Assembly (NCBI GenBank): GCA_017945845.1
Contig: CP072828.1
Location: 806,001 to 870,000, forward strand
Direction: 5' to 3'
Length of the DNA stretch: 64,000 bases
Source of the DNA: Carnobacteriaceae bacterium zg-C25
GTDB lineage: Bacteria; Bacillota; Bacilli; Lactobacillales; Aerococcaceae
Positions 52,113-62,616 of the stretch are shown one piece after another. Each line of letters starts with the position of its first letter. Position 1 is the stretch's first letter. The notes beneath the pieces were generated by a model that worked only from the letters and a program-made list of their open reading frames with translations, did not search any database and was not told the origin of the DNA. Made by a program: the position numbers and the translations under genes.

Positions 52113-54446
52113 TTATTCGAACGCCTTTTGTCGATGGCTAATCCAAAAGAATAACGGAATCACAATAATTAAACAGATGATATAAATAGGTAATGTTTGT
52201 GCGTTGAGTGTATCAATTTCAATCAACTCACGTAAAAGGTATGCCGTAATGAAAAATCCAAATACGGAATAGGCTATTAAGGCTATCCGTAATTTTGTTA
52301 ACGGCAAACAAGCACGAATAACGGCAAGAACACCTGCTGACCCTAACATATAGTAAGACAATGTCATAACGTCTTGATGGGTTAATACGCCATTGACTTG
52401 CAATACATGAAATACTAGGGCACTTAATACAACAATCAATGCGTTTGGTAAAGCCAATTGCAATGATCGTCTTAAAAAATGTTTTTCTACCGGTCGAATA
52501 TTACGTTCGAACGATAGGACAAATGGTGGCAATCCTTCAATGAACTGACCAACTAATGTCATTTGAATTTGCATAAATGGGTAAACAAATAAAAATTCTG
52601 CTTTACCCCATAACATACTTGCCATACACACGATTGGTAATAAAAAAGAATAAATCGTTTGAATGAGGAAAATAGGCGCTACATGTGAGATGTTGTTCAC
52701 AACACGTCTACCTTCAAATAAAATTTCAGGAATATCTTTAAATTCTGATTCCATTAACACTAAATTAGCAATTTGTCGTGTCGCTGCATCTCCTTCTGCC
52801 ATTACAATAGAGCAATCCGCTTCACGTAACGCCAAAATGTCATTGACACCATCTCCCGTCATTGCAGTTGTATGACCGTTGGCTTTCAATGTTTGTATCA
52901 GTAATTTTTTTTGTTGTGGCGATACACGACCGAAAATAGCCGTTTCCTCCGCCAAATCAACTAATTCATCGTCACTGACTTTAGAGCAATCGATGTAATT
53001 AGCGTAATCTTCAAAGCCAGCTTGGTGGGCAATGTGTGATACGGTTACCGGATTATCCCCAGAAATAATTTTTAAGATGACTTTTTGAGAACGTAAATAT
53101 GCCAATGTTTTTGCGGCATCTTGTCGAATTGGATCAGCAATTTCTAAAATGGCAATCGCTTGTAAATCATCTGGCAACGTACGTTCTGTTTGATTTAATG
53201 GTTGTTGACTCACTGCCAACACTAGCACACGTGATCCATTTTGTTGCGCCGTTGTTACGGTGTCTGGATTATTTTTTAACAACATTTCCGGTGCACCTAA
53301 ATAAACATTGCCTAAACCATGAAATGCCATAGCTCCCCATTTTCGATCACTTGAAAACGGAATAACTTCTCCTGCTTGTAAATCATGTGAGACGTTCCCA
53401 AATTTTGAACGAATCGCTAAAGCGGTTGCATTAGTGTCTGAACTTTTTTGCATATAGGCAGATAAAATTTGTTCAATGCGTTCTTGTGAATACGCATCGG
53501 TTAACGTATCAAAACGCTCAACCGTCATTTTACCTTGTGTAATGGTTCCAGTTTTATCTAAACACAACACGTCCACACGTGCCAAAGTTTCAACAGAATA
53601 CATTTCTTGAACCAATACTTTTTGCATCCCTAATTTAATAACGGCTGTTAATAAGGCAGTAATTGTTAATAAGGCAATACCTTTAGGCAACATACCTAAT
53701 AACGCCGTTGATGTTGTCACAACAGAGTCCTTGATAGGTAACATTTTAATGAGATAGGCTTCTAAGAATAGGGCAACACCAAATGGAATGATAATTTTTC
53801 CTGTAAATTTGGCAATTTTATCCATGTTGTATAAAATGCGTGAGACAATTCGTTTATGCGTTTTAGCTTCAAGCGCTAATTTATTTGCATAATTATCTTT
53901 ACCGACATGCACTACTTTTGCATACACTTTTCCACTCACTAAAAAACTACCTGAAAGTAATGGCGAATCTTCTTTTTTTACGATTAAGTCACTTTCCCCT
54001 GTCAACAGAGATTCATTCACTTCGGCAAATCCATCGACTACTTTTGCATCACTGGGTACTTGATCACCAGCTGATAACACAATCAAATCGTCCATTACAA
54101 TTTCTTCGGGGGTCATGGAGTGCACTTCACCCTCTCGAATGACTTGCACTTTTTCTTTATTGATTAAATTTAAATTTTCGAGCATGCGTCTAGCGCGTAT
54201 TTCAATAATGACACCTGACATCGCATTGATCACAATAACGCTGAAAAAGAACATGTGTGTCCACGCTTCAACCGCTAATAATGCTAAAAAAATGGCGAAA
54301 TTTAAAGCGTTAAATGGCGTAAAAACATTTCTTTTAAAGATTTGCCAATTACTTGTATTTACTTTTGCTTTAAAATCATTGGTTTGTCCATTTTTAATGC
54401 GTTCTTGCACGTCACGATTCGTCAAACCAGTTAATTTTTTATCCAT
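52113..54446 (-). CDS. Cation-transporting P-type ATPase
   Basis: A 777-residue P-type ATPase. Actuator TGES lies near residue 135, the phosphorylation site CLDKTGTITQG near 297, and the hinge TGDGVNDILALREADCSIVMAEGDAA near 530 (the last half of the P domain). There are about eight to ten transmembrane helices and no N-terminal metal-binding domain. The C-terminal layout resembles the CtpE-like branch linked to calcium, but ion choice is not readable with certainty. It has its own extended -10 promoter (TGC-TATAAT, 54484-54489). Confidence 0.88.
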   Translation of the reverse strand: MDKKLTGLTNRDVQERIKNGQTNDFKAKVNTSNWQIFKRNVFTPFNALNFAIFLALLAVEAWTHMFFFSVIVINAMSGVIIEIRARRMLENLNLINKEKVQVIREGEVHSMTPEEIVMDDLIVLSAGDQVPSDAKVVDGFAEVNESLLTGESDLIVKKEDSPLLSGSFLVSGKVYAKVVHVGKDNYANKLALEAKTHKRIVSRILYNMDKIAKFTGKIIIPFGVALFLEAYLIKMLPIKDSVVTTSTALLGMLPKGIALLTITALLTAVIKLGMQKVLVQEMYSVETLARVDVLCLDKTGTITQGKMTVERFDTLTDAYSQERIEQILSAYMQKSSDTNATALAIRSKFGNVSHDLQAGEVIPFSSDRKWGAMAFHGLGNVYLGAPEMLLKNNPDTVTTAQQNGSRVLVLAVSQQPLNQTERTLPDDLQAIAILEIADPIRQDAAKTLAYLRSQKVILKIISGDNPVTVSHIAHQAGFEDYANYIDCSKVSDDELVDLAEETAIFGRVSPQQKKLLIQTLKANGHTTAMTGDGVNDILALREADCSIVMAEGDAATRQIANLVLMESEFKDIPEILFEGRRVVNNISHVAPIFLIQTIYSFLLPIVCMASMLWGKAEFLFVYPFMQIQMTLVGQFIEGLPPFVLSFERNIRPVEKHFLRRSLQLALPNALIVVLSALVFHVLQVNGVLTHQDVMTLSYYMLGSAGVLAVIRACLPLTKLRIALIAYSVFGFFITAYLLRELIEIDTLNAQTLPIYIICLIIVIPLFFWISHRQKAFE

Positions 54447-54543
54447 TTTTAAACCTCTCTTGTAAGCTCTATCGTAACTAATGATTATAGCATACTTTTA
54501 TTTTTATTTTAATCTTTTTGCCTGATGATTCTTTATACCATTA

Positions 54544-54573
54544 AAATAAAAACTACCGATATATAACCGGTAG
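54544..54573 (-). terminator. Terminator of pepF
   Basis: Reading minus, CTACCG and CGGTAG form a stem around a nine-base AT loop and are followed by TTTTTATTTT, ten bases after the pepF stop. Confidence 0.85.
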
Positions 54574-54581
54574 CCATATTT

Positions 54582-56372
54582 TTAGATTTTATCACTCAAG
54601 GCAATCACATCGTCAATCAATTCTCCGATGAAAGCAATTGTGTTTTCGAGTGGTTGTGAAGTTGTCAAATCAACATCTGCTGCTTTTGCCAAATCTTCTG
54701 CTTTTTGAGAACCACCCATTTGTAAAACGTTTACCCATTGTTGCGCATAGCTTTCACCACGTTCACGAATGTTTTTAGCCACTTGTGTACCGATTGTTAA
54801 ACCAGCTGAATAAGTGTATGGATATAGTCCCATGTAATAATGTGGTTGGCGCATCCACGTTAATTCTGCACCTGGTGTCAATTCCACTGCATCGCCCCAG
54901 AATTTTTCTAACGTTTCTTTAAATAGACGATTTAATGTAGGCGCATCTACACTGAATCCTTTATCAACTAAACGGTATACTTCACGTTGGAAGTACGCTT
55001 CCATAAAGTGTGTCACGAAGTTGTGATAATACGTTTTTCCAATCATGGTTGCTTTAATCCATCGTGTCATACGATGATCACCATTCGCTTCATCGAGTAA
55101 ATATTGCTCAACGAGTAATTCGTTCGTTGTAGATGGTGCTTCAATAAAATACAATGAGGCACGTGCGTCAAATATATTTTGATAACGATGTGCCATTTGG
55201 AAATGCCCGGCATGACCTAACTCATGCGCTAATGTCATCACATCGTCCATGCTTTCACTAAAGAACATTAAGATAAATGAACGCTCACCATACGGTGATG
55301 AACAAAACGCTCCTGTACGTTTTCCTGTCGTTTGCGCGTAGTCAATCCATCGTTCATCAAACGCTTGTTCCATAATTTCCAAGTAGTCTTTACCAAGTGG
55401 TGCGACACCTTTTAAGACGTACGCTTTCGCTTGTTCATATGTCACTTCGGGTGAAAAATCTGGGTCAACATTTAATTTCAAATCTTCATAACGTACTTTA
55501 TCTAAATGGTATAATTTTCCAAGTAATTTAGCATAGCGACGCATGTGTGGTGCTAAATGCTCCATAATCATGTCAATTTGACGATGATACAATTCACTTG
55601 ATACTTGTTGTGTATCGAGTAAATAATCAAATACTGAATCAAAACCACGCAATGTCGCCATCGTTTTTTCCATTTGAACATGCGCATTATATGCCGAAGC
55701 CGTACTATGTTGATACTGGCTTAGTGTATTCGAGAAAACGTCAAACGCTTTACGACGAAGTGGCGTGTCGACTTCTGACTCCATACTCCCTTCAAATGAA
55801 TTATACGTCATTTCATGCACTTTCCCATCCACTTCAAATTTAGGGAAACGAACGTCACGAAACTTAATATCGTTATAATTTTGATACGGGAATGATAATG
55901 TGTTAGACAGTGCTGCCAATACCGATTCTGTCTCTTTAGAAAGCAGTTGGGATTGATCACGCAACAATTTTTCAATAAAGAGTGCATCTTCCTTATTTTC
56001 AGCGGCTTGTTTTAATACCGACTCATTCAATTGTGACAATTCACTCACAACAAAACTCAATTGTGAACGTGTGCTAGCCAATAAATTTTGTGCCTTACTG
56101 TTACGTTCTTGTGCTGTTGTATCGAGCATATTGGCACTAACATGTAACATGACATAATTGCCAATTTTTGACATGAGTTGAGACAATTGACGATACGCTG
56201 ACAACACACCAGAAACGTCTTGTGGTGTTTGTATTTTGCCTTCAAATTGATTTTTCAACTGAGCAGCCTCATGAACCAGCGTTTCCAACGCTTGCTCATA
56301 TTCAGCTTCATCTTTAAATAACAGTGTTAAGTCCCATGTTTGATCGATTTCGACTTGACTTCTATCTATCAT
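54582..56372 (-). CDS. pepF: Oligoendopeptidase F
   Basis: A 596-residue M3B zinc metallopeptidase. The catalytic HELGH is in LAHELGHAGHF near residue 380. The N-terminal segment beginning MIDRSQVEIDQTWDL matches the family start. AGAAGGT stands eight bases before this ATG, whereas the 12-residue longer frame begins inside the promoter -10 box. It cleaves oligopeptides of about 7-17 residues in the cytoplasm. Confidence 0.94.
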   Translation of the reverse strand: MIDRSQVEIDQTWDLTLLFKDEAEYEQALETLVHEAAQLKNQFEGKIQTPQDVSGVLSAYRQLSQLMSKIGNYVMLHVSANMLDTTAQERNSKAQNLLASTRSQLSFVVSELSQLNESVLKQAAENKEDALFIEKLLRDQSQLLSKETESVLAALSNTLSFPYQNYNDIKFRDVRFPKFEVDGKVHEMTYNSFEGSMESEVDTPLRRKAFDVFSNTLSQYQHSTASAYNAHVQMEKTMATLRGFDSVFDYLLDTQQVSSELYHRQIDMIMEHLAPHMRRYAKLLGKLYHLDKVRYEDLKLNVDPDFSPEVTYEQAKAYVLKGVAPLGKDYLEIMEQAFDERWIDYAQTTGKRTGAFCSSPYGERSFILMFFSESMDDVMTLAHELGHAGHFQMAHRYQNIFDARASLYFIEAPSTTNELLVEQYLLDEANGDHRMTRWIKATMIGKTYYHNFVTHFMEAYFQREVYRLVDKGFSVDAPTLNRLFKETLEKFWGDAVELTPGAELTWMRQPHYYMGLYPYTYSAGLTIGTQVAKNIRERGESYAQQWVNVLQMGGSQKAEDLAKAADVDLTTSQPLENTIAFIGELIDDVIALSDKI

Positions 56373-56406
56373 ACTTTTTACCTTCTCATTCTTTTTTAAT
56401 ATTTTC

Positions 56407-56434
56407 ATTATACCGTACTACTCAAACGGTGCAA
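56407..56434 (-). promoter_or_regulatory. Promoter of pepF
   Basis: On the minus strand TTGCAC (56429-56434) and TATAAT (56407-56412) are 16 bases apart, just after the end of the tetR-like gene. Confidence 0.65.
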
Positions 56435-56439
56435 CTCAT

Positions 56440-56967
56440 TTACATGTTATTCGCCATAAAAATTTGGGCAATCTCTTTTGAACTTTCAACACCACCTTTT
56501 GAAAGCCAATGGAAAATAATGCCCGCATTACTCGATAAAAATACTTCTTTGGCGTAATCCGGTGGTAAAGTCGGATGATGGTCTAAACGGTGTTGAATGG
56601 GCGCTAACTTTTCAATTAGCGCTGTTAAAAATTGTCGCAACAAGGCATTCACATAATCAAATCGTCGCTGACTCAGCACTTGAATGAATTGAAAATTATC
56701 CTTTAAATTATCAAAAATCAAAATCATTGTTTCCATTGGAAAGTTGGTATCAATTAATTCTAGATGCACCCAAATCGCTTCAAAAACTTCTTGAACCAAC
56801 TGATCGACCAAATCAAATTTATCCACGTAATGTAAATAAAATGTCCCACGATTCACTTTTGCATATCGTGATAAATCACTAACGGTTACAGCATCAAACC
56901 CTTTTTCCTGTAACAACTGTATAAAAGCGCTTTTTATGGCTTCTTTTGTTTGTGTTTGACGTTGCAT
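56440..56967 (-). CDS. TetR family transcriptional regulator
   Basis: A 175-residue regulator. The N-terminal helix-turn-helix has the family pattern VTVSDLSRYAKVNRGTFYLHYVDK (residues about 27-50). The rest is a ligand-binding helical domain with no clear relative. It is divergent from the ABC exporter genes across 112 bases, so it probably represses them and itself; the inducer is unknown. Confidence 0.9.
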   Translation of the reverse strand: MQRQTQTKEAIKSAFIQLLQEKGFDAVTVSDLSRYAKVNRGTFYLHYVDKFDLVDQLVQEVFEAIWVHLELIDTNFPMETMILIFDNLKDNFQFIQVLSQRRFDYVNALLRQFLTALIEKLAPIQHRLDHHPTLPPDYAKEVFLSSNAGIIFHWLSKGGVESSKEIAQIFMANNM

Positions 56968-57079
56968 CTTTTTTATCTCCTTTACTTAAATCAACAATTC
57001 ACGATAGTCTGTTTATTGCTTTCGCCTATAAAAATAGGATACAATTAAATCAACAAGTTGTCTATATAAGGGGGACGTT
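56968..57079. promoter_or_regulatory. Divergent tetR / ABC exporter control region
   Basis: Towards the exporter, TTGCTT (57016-57021) and TACAAT (57040-57045) are 18 bases apart. AAATCAACAA occurs twice, near 56989 and at 57047, and the second copy forms the palindrome-like CAACAAGTTG (57051-57060), a likely TetR operator next to the -10 box. GGGGG precedes the exporter ATG. Confidence 0.55.
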
Positions 57080-57781
57080 ATGTCTTACATTGAAATGAAA
57101 AATAGTTATAAAAAATATAAAATTGGTGACAATGTCATTATGGCAAATAACAACGTGTCATTTACTATCGAAAAAGGTGAGTTGGTCATTATTTTAGGTG
57201 CATCGGGCGCTGGTAAATCGACCATTTTAAACATTTTAGGTGGTATGGATACGAACGATGAAGGTCATGTGTTTATTGACGGTGAAGACATTGCGCAGTT
57301 TAACGATATGCAATTGACACAATATCGCCGTAACGACGTTGGCTTTGTTTTTCAATTTTACAATTTAGTGCCTAATTTAACGGCTAAAGAAAATGTGGAA
57401 TTGGCATGCGAAATTGTTAAAGATGCTCAAAATCCTATTGATGCACTAGAATCTGTTGGACTTGGTCATCGTATGAATAACTTTCCGGCACAACTTTCAG
57501 GTGGTGAGCAACAACGTGTATCCATTGCACGTGCCATTGCCAAAAATCCAAAATTATTACTGTGTGACGAACCAACAGGCGCTCTGGATTATCAAACAGG
57601 CAAACAAGTGCTGCATATTTTACAAAAAATGAGTCAGGAATTAGGCACTACCGTTGTCATCGTCACACATAACAGTGCTTTAGCACCAATAGCCAATCGT
57701 GTCATTCATATGCACGATGCCAAAGTAAAATCGATTACGTTCAATGAAAATCCTCAAGATATTCAAACATTAGAATACTAG
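57080..57781 (+). CDS. ABC exporter ATP-binding protein, MacB/LolD type
   Basis: A 233-residue ABC ATPase with Walker [13 protein letters not shown] near residue 38, signature [17 protein letters not shown] near 138, Walker [13 protein letters not shown] near 160 and the H-loop IVTHN. The [10 protein letters not shown] segment is typical of the MacB/LolD group that pairs with FtsX-type permeases. It is the first gene of a two-gene operon with the permease eight bases downstream. Confidence 0.93.
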   Translation: MSYIEMKNSYKKYKIGDNVIMANNNVSFTIEKGELVIILGASGAGKSTILNILGGMDTNDEGHVFIDGEDIAQFNDMQLTQYRRNDVGFVFQFYNLVPNLTAKENVELACEIVKDAQNPIDALESVGLGHRMNNFPAQLSGGEQQRVSIARAIAKNPKLLLCDEPTGALDYQTGKQVLHILQKMSQELGTTVVIVTHNSALAPIANRVIHMHDAKVKSITFNENPQDIQTLEY

Positions 57782-57789
57782 GAGTATTT

Positions 57790-60700
57790 ATGAAAAAAAG
57801 AACATTACATTTAACGATAAAAAAAGCAATCACACAATCTTTAGGACGCTTTATTTCGATTATGTCTTTAATGGCGCTCGGTGCATTTGGACTGGTTGGG
57901 TTAAAAGTGACAGGACCAAATATCAATACAACGGTTCAAGAAATGATGCAACATCATCACGCTGCCGATTTTACCGTTTTAGCAGATTATGGACTAAGCT
58001 CATTCGATCAAGAAGAATTATCGATGATTCCGAATAGCCAAATTGAATTTGGTTACTTTTCGGATACCATTATTGATCACTCTGCTCAATCAATTCGTGT
58101 TTTTTCAAATACACAAAACATTTCTACCTATGCCGTACAATCCGGTAGACTACCCGAAAATCAAAATGAAGTTGCATTGACGGCGACTTTACAAGATCGT
58201 TATACAATTGGCGATTCCATCGAACTGAATGAAACCAAAAGTAAAAAACTGCTCAAAACACACACTTTTAAAGTGGTTGGATTTGTTCACTCCAATGAAT
58301 TTATTTCAACCAAAACACTTGGAGCCTCCACTTCAGGTAGCGGAACATTGCGTGGATTTGCCGTAGTTACACCAGATACGTTTGATAGTAGCGTCTTTAC
58401 AATTGCACGAATCGCGTTCCCAGAGTTAGCAACTCTCAATACGTATTCTAAATCGTATGAAGATAAAATCAATGAACTGCAAAAAAATATTGAATCTCTT
58501 TTATTGAATAACGGTTCACAAAGAATCAATGCTATTCAATCAGATGCCAGCACATCAATTGCAGATGGAGAAAGAAAAATTGATGAGGCATTGAAAAAAT
58601 TAGCCGATGCACGCCAACAAATTGACGATGCACAACAAGACATCAACACGAATCAACACAGTGTTGAAAGTGGATTAAACACATTAGCGCAAAACGAAAA
58701 GAAATTGCAACAATCTAAAGTTGAACTTGATAACGCTAAAAAAGTACTCACTCAAACAAAAGAAGATTTAGATAGTGGTAAAAAGCAATTAGATGACGGA
58801 TTTTCACAATTACAAGAAACGAAAATTAAACTCGACAACGCAAAAGAAGCCATCGTACAAGGGCAAAAACAAATTGACGATGCACAATTGCAACTACAAC
58901 AATCCAAACAATTACTAGACCACACAAAAGCACAATTAGATCGTGCCAATTCAGAAATTGTATTCGGCAAAGAACAATTAAGTGCATTACGCAAACAAAT
59001 TGACGACTATGAAGCACTTTTGCAAAGCAACCCTACGCAAGCAAACGAAAAAGGCATTACATCAGAAGTTATTGAGACACTTAACCATCAGTACACGACT
59101 CAATCCACTCTTTTAGCAACAAAAGAAAATGAATATACAATGGCACGTTCACAATATACTGCCGGCGTTGAACAATACGACAGTTCAAAAGCTTTGTTTG
59201 ATGAACAAAATGCACAATTCCAAGCAAAACGTGCTGACTATGAAGAAGGGTTACTTGCTTATCAAGACGGTTACACCACCCTTCAAAACAAACAACTCGC
59301 CTACTCAACTGGTTTAGAACAGTATCATCAGGGAATGGAAAAATACGAACGTGGGTTTGCTGAGTATCAATCTGGTTTCAAACAAATTCAAGCGACAAAA
59401 GAACGCTTGTTAAGCGGGAAAACGGAATTGGTGACGGCTCAAAACGTGTTAGACGAGAAAAAAGAAACTTTTAACGAAGAAGAAGCACGTGCTAAAGTGG
59501 ACATTGAAAAAGCACAAGCCGATATTGCTGATGCAAAGGCGCAACTGCAAGAATTGGTTGAACCCGAATACCGCGTTTACACACGCTCTAGTATGTTGGG
59601 TGGCGAAGGCTATACAACGATTAAGGCAACAAGTGATGGTATTTCATCTGTGGGCAATATGTTTCCTGTTGTTTTATATGCCGTTGCGGCTCTGGTTACG
59701 TTGACGACAATGACGCGTTTTGTCAACGAAGAACGCACCAATGCCGGTGTTCTTAAAGCGCTAGGTTACACTAACGCAGATGTCTATAAAAAATTCACTC
59801 ATTATGGACTAATTGCTGGTCTAACGGGAACGATGATTGGTATTTTCGCAGGCATGTACTTGCTACCATTAATGATTGGTAAAACGTTACTGTCGACAAC
59901 CATTCTGCCTGATTTACCGCTAACGTTCCATTGGCCAATTGCTATCGTCTCTATTTTAATTAGTATTTTTTGTAGTGTTGTTCCAGCATTGCTCATTGCA
60001 AAACGTGAATTAAAAGATAGTGCAGCATCACTATTACTGCCTAAACCGCCAGCAAAAGCGTCGTCTATTTTATTAGAACGGATTCCATGGGTATGGCGCC
60101 GTTTAAACTTCACGCAAAAAGTCACTGCACGCAATATTTTCAGATACAAACAACGCATGTTCATGACCATATTTGGTGTTGCTGGATCATTGGCGCTACT
60201 CTTTTCTGGGTTAGGCATTTTATCCTCATTAAACGGTGTTGTATCGCGTCAATATCATCACATTATTCAATATGACGCATTGGTCATACAACACGATAAC
60301 GTTGATGAAAAAAAAGCACACACCATTCAAGAAAAATTGTCACAATTAAACGTGGATCATCACTTATCACTCTATTCAAAAAACTATGTTCAAAAAATTG
60401 AAGGGGTGATTAACCCACAAACCATTACCTTATTGGCGACAAACCAATCTTTTGATGGTTATATCAATTTATATGATGCACAAACAAAAAAACCGCTTAC
60501 GCTAAGTGATTCGGGTGTTATTCTTACTGAAAAAATAGCGGCACAATTAAATGTATCAGTTGGCGACACATTAGCTTTAACCGATGCACACGGCAACACG
60601 TTCCCGCTACACATTTCAGGAATTGCAGAAATGTATGCTGGTCACTTTATTTTTATGAACGACAAAGCATATGAACGATTTTTCCATACAAGTTGGCATG

Positions 60701-61245
60701 AAAACACACATTTGATGAAACTCAACTCAAGTGAAGCCAGCTATGTTGAAAGTATTACGGCTGAATTTATGGCAATTGACGGTGTGAAAGCGGTCGTTCA
60801 AAATTTATCGATTCAACAAAACGTGAATACACTTGTTCGTTCACTTACTCAAATTATGGTGATTTTAACGATTGCATCTATTTTATTGGCGATAGTGATT
60901 TTATATAATTTAACAACCATCAATGTTGCTGAACGGATTCGTGAACTATCAACCATTAAAGTGTTAGGCTTTTTCAATAGAGAAGTCACACTCTATATTT
61001 ACCGAGAAACCATTTTATTATCACTCATTGGGATTGTACTTGGATTGGTATTTGGTCGCATACTGCACTATGCCATTATTCAAACGGTAGCCACACCGTT
61101 TATGATGTTTAACCCGCAAGTTGAATGGTGGGTATACATTGTACCAACAATCGTGATTATCACAATTGTTGTACTACTAGGTGTTATGGTGAATAAACAA
61201 TTAAAACGAGTGGATATGCTCGAAGCTTTGAAATCTGTAGATTAA
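57790..61245 (+). CDS. FtsX-type ABC permease with long coiled coil
   Basis: A 1151-residue permease. The first transmembrane segment lies at residues 18-38, followed by an extracellular region to about 625. Residues about 255-600 are heptad-rich coiled coil (repeated ADGERKID, DNAKKVL, LDSGKKQLDD patterns). Then come two FtsX domains: three helices at about 625-740 and the last group at 1020-1140. It probably uses a mechanotransmission mechanism, moving or releasing a substrate at the cell surface rather than through a channel. The stop codon TAA lies within the target duplication of the IS element. Confidence 0.9.
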   Translation: MKKRTLHLTIKKAITQSLGRFISIMSLMALGAFGLVGLKVTGPNINTTVQEMMQHHHAADFTVLADYGLSSFDQEELSMIPNSQIEFGYFSDTIIDHSAQSIRVFSNTQNISTYAVQSGRLPENQNEVALTATLQDRYTIGDSIELNETKSKKLLKTHTFKVVGFVHSNEFISTKTLGASTSGSGTLRGFAVVTPDTFDSSVFTIARIAFPELATLNTYSKSYEDKINELQKNIESLLLNNGSQRINAIQSDASTSIADGERKIDEALKKLADARQQIDDAQQDINTNQHSVESGLNTLAQNEKKLQQSKVELDNAKKVLTQTKEDLDSGKKQLDDGFSQLQETKIKLDNAKEAIVQGQKQIDDAQLQLQQSKQLLDHTKAQLDRANSEIVFGKEQLSALRKQIDDYEALLQSNPTQANEKGITSEVIETLNHQYTTQSTLLATKENEYTMARSQYTAGVEQYDSSKALFDEQNAQFQAKRADYEEGLLAYQDGYTTLQNKQLAYSTGLEQYHQGMEKYERGFAEYQSGFKQIQATKERLLSGKTELVTAQNVLDEKKETFNEEEARAKVDIEKAQADIADAKAQLQELVEPEYRVYTRSSMLGGEGYTTIKATSDGISSVGNMFPVVLYAVAALVTLTTMTRFVNEERTNAGVLKALGYTNADVYKKFTHYGLIAGLTGTMIGIFAGMYLLPLMIGKTLLSTTILPDLPLTFHWPIAIVSILISIFCSVVPALLIAKRELKDSAASLLLPKPPAKASSILLERIPWVWRRLNFTQKVTARNIFRYKQRMFMTIFGVAGSLALLFSGLGILSSLNGVVSRQYHHIIQYDALVIQHDNVDEKKAHTIQEKLSQLNVDHHLSLYSKNYVQKIEGVINPQTITLLATNQSFDGYINLYDAQTKKPLTLSDSGVILTEKIAAQLNVSVGDTLALTDAHGNTFPLHISGIAEMYAGHFIFMNDKAYERFFHTSWHENTHLMKLNSSEASYVESITAEFMAIDGVKAVVQNLSIQQNVNTLVRSLTQIMVILTIASILLAIVILYNLTTINVAERIRELSTIKVLGFFNREVTLYIYRETILLSLIGIVLGLVFGRILHYAIIQTVATPFMMFNPQVEWWVYIVPTIVIITIVVLLGVMVNKQLKRVDMLEALKSVD

Positions 61246-61281
61246 TCAGGTTCTATGTCAAATGGTGTTGGTGACCAAAAA

Positions 61282-62616
61282 TTAAGCGACTTTATTAGCC
61301 GATAACGAGGAATGTTCTTCGTTATCGGTTTTCTTATTTTTAAACAATCGATTGACAATAAGTATTCGAGCTCTTAAATTGTAAAAGTTACGATACCCAT
61401 ATCCAGAACGCTTAATATTCTTAATGCGATTATTAAGCCCTTCAATCGGTCCGTTTGTATAGCGATACTCTAGAGATAAGCGAATTTCATCTATATAATA
61501 CATCAGTGAGTTTAAACTTGTTCGTACATATTGACGTAGTTGATATGACTTAGATGCGTTTAAATCATCTATAAACTGTTGAGAATCATTCGAGGCAATA
61601 TCAAATTTTAAATTATTGATGATATGGTGCACTCTGGATAATTGCGGGGACAAATCCACTAAATAATCAACAATCATTTTTTCTGTCATCAGTCCATCGA
61701 ACAAACGATGCGTTTCAAAGCGTTCAACATCTAAATTTTCTCTATTTTTTAACACTAATTGCCATAATTGTTTCAATTTACGATAATCTGTCGGTCTACT
61801 ATAACGGTAGGTATTCATAATTTCTACTCTTAAACGATTTAATGCGCGATTTAAATGTTGTACAACATGGAATTTATCAATGATGATGTTAGCGTTAGGG
61901 AAACACGTCTGTATCACTTTTATATACGGTTTATACATATCCATTACCACAAATTTAACACGTAATCTTTCTGATGCATCAAACCTTAAAAAATAATCGA
62001 TTAAATCCTGCTGTTTACGACTTTCCAGAACGTCTATAATATCGTGTGTCTGTGCGTCACAGAAAATAAAACTCATTTTCCCAACACAATTTTGAACCGA
62101 TTTAAATTCATCTATACAAATGGTTTCAGGTAAATGGCAATGCGTCATAAATGTGTTTGTGGTACGACGTAAGACTCTAATGACCGTATGAGGTGATACA
62201 AAAGTATGTTTGGCAATAGTGGACATCGCCATTTCTTCTGTTAATAAGTCGATTATTTTACGTTTGACAATATGAGAGATATGGCTATTTTTATCCGCTA
62301 ATGTTGTTGTAGCGATAAAGGTTTCTCCACAGGCTTTGCATAGAAAACGTTGCTTTTTCAACTGCAATAACAGCGGAGAAAAGTTAATATCTCCTAGTAA
62401 TAAACGAATGGTTTTAAAACCGTATTTTATAACGGTGTGATGGTTGTTTTGAACGCCACATTTTTCGCAACAAGACGGTGTATACGATAAAGTTCCAGAT
62501 AACTGTCGATAGGTTTTATCTTTTATAGTGACAGTGGGTAATACTAATGTATCGTTAAATGTTATATTTTTATCCTCAATTGATAATAATTGGTGTATAC
62601 TAGATGCATAGGTCAT
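61282..62616 (-). CDS. ISL3 family transposase
   Basis: A 444-residue transposase. The N-terminal zinc-binding region has CCEKCG near residue 50 and FLCKACGETF near 92, followed by a helix-turn-helix. The DDE domain has ICIDEFKS near 165, FVVMDMYKPYIK near 220 and ending ...GPIEGLNNRIKNIKRSGYGYRNF near 395. It is full length with GGAG before the ATG, so the element is probably active. Transcription is opposite to the ABC operon it has joined. Confidence 0.95.
   Translation of the reverse strand: MTYASSIHQLLSIEDKNITFNDTLVLPTVTIKDKTYRQLSGTLSYTPSCCEKCGVQNNHHTVIKYGFKTIRLLLGDINFSPLLLQLKKQRFLCKACGETFIATTTLADKNSHISHIVKRKIIDLLTEEMAMSTIAKHTFVSPHTVIRVLRRTTNTFMTHCHLPETICIDEFKSVQNCVGKMSFIFCDAQTHDIIDVLESRKQQDLIDYFLRFDASERLRVKFVVMDMYKPYIKVIQTCFPNANIIIDKFHVVQHLNRALNRLRVEIMNTYRYSRPTDYRKLKQLWQLVLKNRENLDVERFETHRLFDGLMTEKMIVDYLVDLSPQLSRVHHIINNLKFDIASNDSQQFIDDLNASKSYQLRQYVRTSLNSLMYYIDEIRLSLEYRYTNGPIEGLNNRIKNIKRSGYGYRNFYNLRARILIVNRLFKNKKTDNEEHSSLSANKVA
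61299..61341 (+). terminator. Plus-strand terminator inside the IS left end
   Basis: CCGATAACGA (61299-61308) and TCGTTATCGG (61319-61328) form a perfect 10-base stem followed on the + strand by TTTTCTTATTTTT. It overlaps the last codons of the transposase gene. It would stop transcripts entering from the ABC operon side before they run antisense through the transposase. Confidence 0.75.
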
